DNA of 64,000 bases from CAIWHR01 sp963816925. Its GTDB lineage: Bacteria > Pseudomonadota > Gammaproteobacteria > Burkholderiales > Casimicrobiaceae. Below the pieces are notes generated by a model. It worked only from the letters and a program-made list of their open reading frames with translations. It searched no databases and was not told where the DNA came from. Shown here piece after piece: positions 29,631 to 36,965 of the stretch. The translations under genes and the position numbers were made by a program. The stretch covers positions 1 through 64,000 of the forward strand of contig CAWFMY010000005.1 of the NCBI GenBank assembly GCA_963816925.1, read 5' to 3'. The first letter of the stretch is position 1, and every line of letters starts with the position of its first letter.

Positions 29631-29849
29631 GGAGGTCCCCCTGCGGTGCGAGCGCCTGCCCGATGGGCAGCGCAAGCCAATCCTAGTCCTCCCATACCTC
29701 AGTGAAAAGGGCAGGTGCCGTCGCATGCGCACCACAACCGGTACGCGCCGCGGGCGATTCTGCCACCAGAGCTTGTGTTCCCCATTGGCCGAGGCTAGGA
29801 TGATCGGGACCCTCCTTCCACCCTTGCACGCCACGTCCCCAGGAGCCCC

Positions 29850-31334
29850 ATGGTCGAGCGCAAGACCCGTCCCACCCCCCTCACCCTCGTTGCCCGCAAG
29901 TCCGCCAAACCCGCCGGCAAGTTCGGCCCCGCCACCCGTCTGCAGCTTCCCGCCAAGCTTTTCGTGCTCGACACCAACGTGTTGATGCACGACCCGACGA
30001 GTCTCTTCCGCTTCGAGGAACACGACATCTACCTGCCGATCCTCACGCTCGAGGAACTCGACAATAACAAGAAGGGCGTGAGCGAGGTTGCGCGCAACGC
30101 GCGCCAGGCATCGCGCTTCCTGGACGAGCTCGTTACCGCGATGCCGAACGGGATCGCCGACGGCATCCCGCTCGACGTCAAATCCGGCGGCGCCGCGACG
30201 GGCAAGCTGTACCTTCAGACCGAAGTGATCACGACGGTGCTGCCCTCCTCGCTCGCCAACGGCAAGGCGGACAACCAGATCCTCGCGGTCGTCATGCATC
30301 TGCAGCACCTGCACCCCAAGCGCCACGTGATCCTGGTCAGCAAGGACATCAACATGCGGATCAAGGCGCGCGCGCTGGGCATCGCCGCCGAGGACTACTT
30401 CAACGACAAGGTGCTGGAGGACACCGAGCTCCTCTTCTCCGGCATGGAGGAACTGCCCGCCGATTTCTGGGATAAGCACGGCAAGGGCATGGAATCGTGG
30501 CAGCAGGGCGGGCACACGTACTATCGCCTCGCCGGGCCGCTGGTGCCGTCGCTGCTCATCAACGAATTCGTCTACCAGGAGACGCCGGGCGCCGCGCCAC
30601 TGTACGCGCTGGTGAAGGAAATCAACGGCCGCACCGCGGTGCTGCAGACGCTGAAGGACTACACGCACCAGAAGAACAACGTCTGGGGCATCACGGCGCG
30701 CAACCGCGAGCAGAACTTCGCGCTCAACCTGCTCATGAACCCGGACATCGACTTCGTGTCGCTACTTGGGCAGGCCGGCACCGGCAAGACGCTGCTGACG
30801 CTGGCTGCGGGCCTCATGCTGACGCTCGAGTTCAAGGTCTATTCGGAAATCATCATGACGCGCGTCACGGTCCCCGTGGGCGAGGACATCGGCTTCCTGC
30901 CTGGCACCGAGGAAGAGAAGATGAACCCGTGGATGGGTGCGCTCGAGGACAACCTCGATGTGCTCAACAAGACCGACGACGAGGCCGGCGAATGGGGCCG
31001 CGCCGCGACGCGCGACCTGATCCGCTCGCGCATCAAGGTCAAGAGCCTCAACTTCATGCGCGGGCGCACGTTCATCAACAAGTTCCTCATCATCGACGAG
31101 GCGCAGAACCTCACGCCGAAGCAGATGAAGACGCTGGTGACGCGCGCGGGCCCGGGAACCAAGGTCGTCTGCCTCGGCAACATCGCGCAGATCGACACGC
31201 CCTACCTCACCGAGGGCAGCTCCGGCATCACCTACGTCGTCGACCGCTTCAAGGGCTGGGCCCACTCGGGGCACGTGACGCTGCAGCGTGGCGAGCGCTC
31301 GCGGCTCGCGGATCACGCGGCGGAGATTCTTTAG
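29850..31334 (+). CDS. PhoH-family ATPase with N-terminal PIN domain (PhoH2-like)
   Basis: 494 residues: a PIN-type RNase domain (~35-165; LDTNVLMHDP and SKDINMRIKARALG supply acidic ligands) fused to a PhoH helicase-like ATPase (~270-494; Walker A GQAGTGKTLL, Walker B FLIIDEAQNL). PIN-PhoH proteins are RNA unwinding/cleaving enzymes. The gene is complete, with a high-GC, well-conserved sequence. A 219-bp divergent region upstream separates it from beta-helix gene 1. Its last 37 codons are duplicated, imperfectly, at 32741-32851. Confidence 0.93.
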   Translation: MVERKTRPTPLTLVARKSAKPAGKFGPATRLQLPAKLFVLDTNVLMHDPTSLFRFEEHDIYLPILTLEELDNNKKGVSEVARNARQASRFLDELVTAMPNGIADGIPLDVKSGGAATGKLYLQTEVITTVLPSSLANGKADNQILAVVMHLQHLHPKRHVILVSKDINMRIKARALGIAAEDYFNDKVLEDTELLFSGMEELPADFWDKHGKGMESWQQGGHTYYRLAGPLVPSLLINEFVYQETPGAAPLYALVKEINGRTAVLQTLKDYTHQKNNVWGITARNREQNFALNLLMNPDIDFVSLLGQAGTGKTLLTLAAGLMLTLEFKVYSEIIMTRVTVPVGEDIGFLPGTEEEKMNPWMGALEDNLDVLNKTDDEAGEWGRAATRDLIRSRIKVKSLNFMRGRTFINKFLIIDEAQNLTPKQMKTLVTRAGPGTKVVCLGNIAQIDTPYLTEGSSGITYVVDRFKGWAHSGHVTLQRGERSRLADHAAEIL

Positions 31335-31400
31335 AGCGGCGCCGACGGTTGCGTCACGGTTTGTTCGCAACCAGTCGAACAGGAGGCGTCTCCACGGCAG

Positions 31401-32483
31401 TCACAGTCCACTTATCGGCGTCACGATTCCGCCTGGTGTCAACTTTATATTGACAACGTTGCGATCGATGGTGTTATTTTGTGCAGTGCGTAGTTCCGCC
31501 AACTCGCCAACAAGAATGCCAATTTTATTGTCAGTAATTCGGTTGCCAGAAATTGTTAGGCTGGGAGGATCGACGCTTGAATCTCCCTCGGTGGCGATGC
31601 CGAAACTTGTGTGGCCCGCAATCAGCGAGTCCGCAATCGTTGCATAAACGATACCGACGAATTCGAATCCAGCGGCATTTCCGGTAACGACGCATCGGAT
31701 TAAGCGCAAATACCCGGGCAGGCGAACGTCACCCGCGACTGTGATTCCATTCAGGTTGTCGTTGATTCTGGTGTCGCTAACCGTTAGCGTTCCCGGGGAA
31801 AACCACATTGCCAAGTCTTCATTGCGGGCGAATGTGCTATTACTAACAACAACGGCCGGTCCTTTGCTTCCCTGATATCCTGCACCGGCGCCCTGCAGAC
31901 CCGCAAAGTTTCCTTCGAAGCGCGACCGATCGATGGTCAGGCGCAGGAAAAACTCTCGAATTTCGACCCCGATTAGATTGTCTATGATCGATGTATCATT
32001 GATGAATACATCGCTGTCGGCCGAATTCAGGACCATGCCGTAAAGAGTCTTTGTGATTTCGCATCTCTGCACAGTTAGCCTCGCGCCGGCGGACATGACA
32101 ATTCCCTGACCGGATCTTGCCGTGCCGGTTATCGTGATGCCATGCAATAGTGCGTTGATACCAGCGGCCGCAATCTTAACTCCAATGCCATCGGTAGTTA
32201 CCGAAATGCCGGCGTAAACTCCGGACGGCGCGATGATCGACACCGACTTGTCGATGGTCACAGGTCCGTATCCTCCCGAGTCCAGCACAACAATTTCGCC
32301 GCCTGTTCCGGTGACGGTCAGCGCGCTCGCGAACGAGCGGCAGGGCGACGCGAGGCTGCAGTTCGCGCCCGTGTTGGCGTCGTTGCCGGCGGTCGACACG
32401 AAGGTGCGCTGGGCGGCAGCGGCCGCGTCAAGGCATGGCAGAAGCAGTAAAGCTGCAACGAGCGCCAAATGTGAGCGATTCAT
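31401..32483 (-). CDS. secreted right-handed parallel beta-helix protein 2
   Basis: A 360-residue paralogue of the protein at 28524. Signal peptide (MNRSHLALVAALLLLPCL, cleaved near AAAAAQR), then the shared N-terminal block AAQRTFVS, CSLASPCRSF, GGEIVVLDSGGYGPVTI and KSVSIIAPSGVYAGISV, followed by divergent beta-helix rungs (SDVFINDTSIIDN, NDNLNGITVAGD, ISGNRITDNKIG). Base composition is visibly more A+T-rich than its neighbours, especially 31430-32100, pointing to recent acquisition. No catalytic residues can be assigned. It lies between the real phoH 3' end and a duplicated phoH fragment. Confidence 0.82.
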   Translation of the reverse strand: MNRSHLALVAALLLLPCLDAAAAAQRTFVSTAGNDANTGANCSLASPCRSFASALTVTGTGGEIVVLDSGGYGPVTIDKSVSIIAPSGVYAGISVTTDGIGVKIAAAGINALLHGITITGTARSGQGIVMSAGARLTVQRCEITKTLYGMVLNSADSDVFINDTSIIDNLIGVEIREFFLRLTIDRSRFEGNFAGLQGAGAGYQGSKGPAVVVSNSTFARNEDLAMWFSPGTLTVSDTRINDNLNGITVAGDVRLPGYLRLIRCVVTGNAAGFEFVGIVYATIADSLIAGHTSFGIATEGDSSVDPPSLTISGNRITDNKIGILVGELAELRTAQNNTIDRNVVNIKLTPGGIVTPISGL

Positions 32484-32740
32484 GAGTTCTCCCTCCTGGT
32501 TGGCGGCGGGACCGCCGCTCGTCTGAGGGCAAAATGCGCTCGACGGCCGAATCCTGTCTTTGGCTACGGCTGAATCTTTGTGAAGAATTGTGAATCCGAA
32601 GCGGCGGCCGCTCTTGCCGGCGCGGCTCTCGCGTTGAGCTGATTGAGCACCACCCTGAATTCAGGCGCCGCCTGGCCCGACGCGTCGGTCGTGGACAACG
32701 ACCTCAATCCGCGGATCGGCGCTCTGCGACGTGCAGGTTG

Positions 32741-32851
32741 GGCATCACCGACGTCGTCGACCGCCTCAAGGGGTGGGCGCACTCGGGCCACGTGACGCTC
32801 CAGCGCGGCGAGCGCTCGCGGCTCGCCGATCACGCGGCGGAGATTCTCTGA
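32741..32851 (+). pseudogene. duplicated 3'-terminal fragment of phoH
   Basis: 111 bp aligning without gaps to the last 37 codons of phoH (31224-31334), about 90% identical. It encodes GITDVVDRLKGWAHSGHV... to LADHAAEIL and a stop. Most differences are third-position silent changes; only two residues change (Tyr to Asp, Phe to Leu). Nothing upstream of the alignment resembles phoH. The silent pattern suggests the fragment is the remains of a second, diverged but functional phoH allele, not a decayed copy of the neighbour. Confidence 0.85.
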
Positions 32852-32909
32852 TGCGTGGGTCGAACGACGGGCGTGCGGTCGTCCGCCGCGGAGTCGCGTC
32901 CCCCTCGGG

Positions 32910-35789
32910 CTAAGTTCCGCTGCTCGCCGGCGGACCCCAACCGGGCTGCCCCTGGATGCCGAGCGACGTGGTGAAACTCATCGCCATCGGCGGCGGCGCG
33001 AGCGGCCAGAGCACGCTCTTCGGACCAAGTCCATCCGATGGCGCGGCCGTGACCGGCGCATGGAAAAATTCGGACTCGATGATCGAATGGCCGTTCAGGA
33101 CCGCTGGGTGTTCGGCGGGATTCCAGCCCGCCGTGAATATCTGATACACGGGCAGATTGGTCTCCGGACGGCCCCAGCTGCCCGTCTGCAGCACGCAATC
33201 GAAATCGGAGTCCACGATTCCCTGACCCGCAAGATTGAGGTTGTTCGTGCGCAGCCAGTGCTTGCCCACGGCCTCGATCTTGCGGACGACATAGGGAACG
33301 CTCGAGTCCGTGCCGATCACGCAGAAGCGATCGTGCTGAGCGAGCACGGCATCGATCTTTGCACGATCCGCATACATGGAACAGAAATGCGGCAAATCCG
33401 GCGCCAGCGGGATTTCTCCGTCCGACCCAGGCCGTAGCGGCATGCGCTTGCGCTCGCGCGCGATGAATTCCGCAAGGCGCGACACGAGCCCATCCACGTC
33501 GACGGTGAGTTCCATCGTCCAGTCCGCATTCGAGCGCGAGACGAACTCCCAATCCGCGGTAAGGGATTCGAACGACCGCAACGTCGCGATGCGAAACACC
33601 GGCACGCCGAGGTAGCGGCCGAGCCGTTCGATGAACTGATTGCGTACGCGATGCGTCCGCCACAGATTGAGCACGCCGATAGGCAGCTCGTGGTGTCGCT
33701 CGGTGTAGCGCTGCCAGCGCCACACCAGCAGGTCGGCCGCTTCACTGCGTTCGAACCGGTGACTGAGGACCGGGTAGGCAAACTGGCCAAAGAGCAGCTC
33801 CGCGACGTCGTCAACGATGATCATGCTCGCCGACCGCAGCGCGCGCAGCGCCGGGATCACCGCGTCGTATTTGGGCGACGGGTCGCGCGGCAGAAAGTGA
33901 TCGAAGAACACGACGTCCGACAGCACGGCCGGCGTCGGCGGCAAACACAGGTTCTCCCAGACCACCGGGCACCCGGCGGCCGCTTCGAGCTGCGCGAGAT
34001 GGGCCGCGGTCACGCCTGCAACCGTCCGGCCGTCGGCCATCGACACGATCGCGAGGCGGTCGCCACGCTCCGGTGTTCCCGCGGAACGGTATGCGCCGCG
34101 AAGCGCGTCGAGGGCCTCCCCGAGCGTCGCTGCCGCGCGGAACGCAAGCCCCGCATCCTTCAGCATCATTTCCAGACTGACCCGGCCGAGGGAGTCGAGC
34201 AGTGAAGCGACGGGTCGGTCGCGCGGCAGACGACCGAACACGCGCGTGAACTCGGCTTCCATCGCATCGCTGCCGCTCTGCCCCTTCCCGCGGCTGTCGC
34301 GCGCCTCCCGCGCCGTCTCGAAGTCGGCCAGAGACTGCCTGCGGTTGATCTTGCCGGAGGTCGTCTTCGTGAGGAACCCCGGCGGGACGAACTCGACCGT
34401 CAGCGTCTCGATGTCGGTCTCCGCGCACACCTTTTGCGCAATGTCGCCGTGATCCGAGCGGTCGAAGAAATCGCGATCCTCGATAAGCTGCAGCGGCAGC
34501 TCCGTGCCGAAGGACTTGTCGCGCCGCGCGACGGTAGCGGCACGTCCATCGACTCCGGGCACCACGCGCTCCAGCGCCCGGTCGAGGTCGCTCAGGAAAT
34601 ACTTGCGTCCGGCGACGTTGACGAGGTCGTTCTTGCGACCCGTGATGAGAAGCTCGCCGTCGACAAGCGCGCCGAGGTCGCCCGTCGGATAGAAACCGTC
34701 CGCGTCGGTGATTCGATCCCCGTCGACATAGGCGGAAAGCGAGTAGGGACTGCGGACCCACACCTCGCCGTCGACGACCCGGATATCTACACCGCGCACC
34801 GGGCGACCGCAGCTGACGACGGAGCGCCCGTCGTGCTCGAGGGTCTTGATCCCGTCGTGCTGGGCCACCGCGAACACGTTCTCGGCCATCGCGTAGCACG
34901 CCGACAGCAGCGAGTCCGCAGTCCCGGTCGCCGCCGCGAAGCGCTCGAGCGTCGACGCATACACCGGCTCCGAGCACGAGATCCACCGGCGCATCGTCGG
35001 AAAGCGGCGACCATTGGCGTGCCGCGTCATGACCTCGAAGCCGAAATTCGGAAGGAAGCAAAGCGTGCCGCCTACCCTCTCGATCGCGTCGAACAGCGAG
35101 CCCGGACGGCGGACCCAGTCAATCGGATCGATCATCGCGACCGGCACGCCGAGCAGCAGCGGCATGACGAAGCACGCGATGAAGCCCATGTCGTGATAAA
35201 GCGGCAGCCACGAGACGACGCGATCGTTCGCGCGGAGCCCGAGCGTCGCGTTGTAGTCGTCAGCATGGCGCCCAAGCTGCCGCAGCGTGAATCGGATGGC
35301 CTTGCGCTGCCCCGTCGTTCCGGACGACATCTGCAGAATGGCGGCGTCGGGCGAGAGCGAGCCCAGGCGGGACGGAGCGTCGACGTTCGCCGGCACATGG
35401 CCGGAGTGGAAAAGCGGGTTGTACGCGCCGACGTCGAAGCGCTGCAGCTCCGGCGAGCAGATCAGCCCGGCGAGGCGGACCGACCGCACGGTGTTGTCCA
35501 CCGAAAATCGCCACGCGGCCAGGCTCTGCTTCTCGGTCGGATACTGGAGGATCAAAGGCTCCAGTCCGGCGTGCAGCGCAGCGAGCCACATCAGCGGCAA
35601 TGCGGGTTCGGAGCGGTACAACAACCCAACCCGCGCGCCGCGTGGAAACTGCTGCGCCAGCGTCGCGGCCAGCGCGGCGATGCGCGCCTCGCTCTCACGC
35701 AGGACGAGCGTCGTGGAGCCGCCCGTCGCGAAGAACGTCAGGTCCGGCAACGTTTGGGCATCGAAGAACGGTTGCGTTGTCGAAGGCAT
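32910..35789 (-). CDS. FadD/FAAL-like acyl-adenylating enzyme fused to carrier-like domain and unknown C-terminal domain
   Basis: 959 residues. The first ~490 form an ANL adenylation domain: P-loop QMSSGTTGQRKAIRF, YHDMGFI, a degenerate YAMAENVF motif in place of YGxTE, PTGDLGAL, and the C-terminal Lys in KTTSGKINRRQ. Residues ~520-590 look like an acyl-carrier domain with LLDSLGRVSLEMML holding the possible phosphopantetheine Ser. The remaining ~370 residues have no recognised family; conserved-looking stretches include NLCLPPTPAVLSD, YPVLSHRFERSEAADLL and DSDFDCVLQTGSW. It is the last gene of a run with the WbsX-like and methyltransferase-glycosyltransferase genes, suggesting acylation of a surface glycan or lipid (inference). 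Confidence 0.82.
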   Translation of the reverse strand: MPSTTQPFFDAQTLPDLTFFATGGSTTLVLRESEARIAALAATLAQQFPRGARVGLLYRSEPALPLMWLAALHAGLEPLILQYPTEKQSLAAWRFSVDNTVRSVRLAGLICSPELQRFDVGAYNPLFHSGHVPANVDAPSRLGSLSPDAAILQMSSGTTGQRKAIRFTLRQLGRHADDYNATLGLRANDRVVSWLPLYHDMGFIACFVMPLLLGVPVAMIDPIDWVRRPGSLFDAIERVGGTLCFLPNFGFEVMTRHANGRRFPTMRRWISCSEPVYASTLERFAAATGTADSLLSACYAMAENVFAVAQHDGIKTLEHDGRSVVSCGRPVRGVDIRVVDGEVWVRSPYSLSAYVDGDRITDADGFYPTGDLGALVDGELLITGRKNDLVNVAGRKYFLSDLDRALERVVPGVDGRAATVARRDKSFGTELPLQLIEDRDFFDRSDHGDIAQKVCAETDIETLTVEFVPPGFLTKTTSGKINRRQSLADFETAREARDSRGKGQSGSDAMEAEFTRVFGRLPRDRPVASLLDSLGRVSLEMMLKDAGLAFRAAATLGEALDALRGAYRSAGTPERGDRLAIVSMADGRTVAGVTAAHLAQLEAAAGCPVVWENLCLPPTPAVLSDVVFFDHFLPRDPSPKYDAVIPALRALRSASMIIVDDVAELLFGQFAYPVLSHRFERSEAADLLVWRWQRYTERHHELPIGVLNLWRTHRVRNQFIERLGRYLGVPVFRIATLRSFESLTADWEFVSRSNADWTMELTVDVDGLVSRLAEFIARERKRMPLRPGSDGEIPLAPDLPHFCSMYADRAKIDAVLAQHDRFCVIGTDSSVPYVVRKIEAVGKHWLRTNNLNLAGQGIVDSDFDCVLQTGSWGRPETNLPVYQIFTAGWNPAEHPAVLNGHSIIESEFFHAPVTAAPSDGLGPKSVLWPLAPPPMAMSFTTSLGIQGQPGWGPPASSGT

Positions 35790-35816
35790 TGTTCCGGGCT
35801 CGGCGCGGGCTACGCA

Positions 35817-36962
35817 TCAGAGTTGCGTCCGCCGGCCCGTGAATCGTTCGAATGGCTTCCCGGCAACGCTCGCTTCGGTCACGGCACGTCGGGTCGCGAG
35901 CAGGAATTGACGACCGTACCGCCGGTCGGGTTCGAGGTGGGCGCCCTCGGCCCATTCATTCCAGGCGTTGATGAACACGAGCCGCTCGTCGCCTTGCTGC
36001 CGTTCCACGGCGCGGGCGACGATCTCCCGCAGCCACAGTTCGTAGATTTCCGGAGTCGCGTTGACGAAAGTCAGGGCAAGGTTCGGGCGTCTCGCCGTGT
36101 TGTCCCAGCCGGGCATCACGGTGCGGTGCACGCGGTACGGTAGTTCGGGGCGCACGAGCGAGTCGAGCACGAACCGCCGGTAGTCGACGATCTGTCCCTC
36201 GAAGTCCGGGTTGACGAGATCGACCTGCGGATTGATCGGCAGCGTGCGCACGCCATGCGGCGGAAACTCGACGACGGCGTCGAATCCGTATTGCGCCGGA
36301 TCGCCCGTGTCATAGGTCTTGGCGGCACACAGATAGAGCTCGCCGATGCCCTCGCGACGGCAGATATCCCGCCAGATCGCAGCACTGGCCCGCACATCGG
36401 GCAGCACGCCGACGCGGTAGACCATGAACAGCGGCCTGCCGCCAACCCTGATGTACCGCGGGTCGCGGAAATGCGGCAGCAGGTCGCGGATCAATCGCTC
36501 GTCGTCGGCAGGCGACGGGTTCTGCGCAATCAGGATTTCGCGATCCGCGCCGTCCCAGCGCCGGGTCCAGTTCTCGTTGGCCCAGCAGAAACAGTAGGGA
36601 AAATCCGGGCGGCCGGATGCGCGCATCTCTTCGATCGGGCGTTCGAGCAGGCGCTTGCCCGCAAACCAGTAGTAGTAGTAACAGAATCCATGGATGCCGT
36701 ACGCGCGCGCGAGCGCGGCCTGCTGCTCGCGCGTCTCGGGAACCCGCAGATCGTAGAACCCCAGGTCGGTCGGCAGATGGGGCTCGTAGTGGCCGTCGAA
36801 ATTCGGCTGCGCCCGTGTCACGTTGCTCCACTCGGTGAAGCCAGGGCCCCACCAGTCGTCGTTCTCCGGGATCGGATGAAACTGCGAGAGGTAGAACGCG
36901 ATGGCGCGCACGCGCGGCTCCGAACGTTCGACCTGCGCTTCCATCACGCGACCGTTCGTCAT
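35817..36962 (-). CDS. WbsX-like glycan-processing protein (GH99-like / glycosyltransferase WbsX family)
   Basis: A 381-residue cytoplasmic protein of the WbsX family (GH99-like TIM barrel), common in O-antigen and rhamnan loci. Characteristic segments are FYLSQFHPIPENDDWWGPGF, the Tyr-rich FCYYYYWFAGKRLLERP, WANENWTRRWDG, and the C-terminal FINAWNEWAEGAHLEPD. Start at 36962 (MTNGRVMEAQ) lies 3 bp past the upstream gene; MEAQVERS (36944) is an alternative. The following ligase gene starts 27 bp after the stop. The role in glycan assembly is known only by association for this family. Confidence 0.9.
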   Translation of the reverse strand: MTNGRVMEAQVERSEPRVRAIAFYLSQFHPIPENDDWWGPGFTEWSNVTRAQPNFDGHYEPHLPTDLGFYDLRVPETREQQAALARAYGIHGFCYYYYWFAGKRLLERPIEEMRASGRPDFPYCFCWANENWTRRWDGADREILIAQNPSPADDERLIRDLLPHFRDPRYIRVGGRPLFMVYRVGVLPDVRASAAIWRDICRREGIGELYLCAAKTYDTGDPAQYGFDAVVEFPPHGVRTLPINPQVDLVNPDFEGQIVDYRRFVLDSLVRPELPYRVHRTVMPGWDNTARRPNLALTFVNATPEIYELWLREIVARAVERQQGDERLVFINAWNEWAEGAHLEPDRRYGRQFLLATRRAVTEASVAGKPFERFTGRRTQL

Positions 36963-36965
36963 CCA

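Noticed and set aside
29631..29849. ACTAGGATTGG and CTGAGG in the beta-helix 1 promoter region as a fourth copy of the three-block element
   Set aside because: The blocks are only 9 nt apart instead of 14 and the TTYGTCGC block is not at the right place, so the match is probably chance.
29631..30668. N-terminal extension of the minus-strand beta-helix frame across phoH
   Set aside because: A good signal peptide and RBS place the start at 29630; the extension is antisense to phoH.
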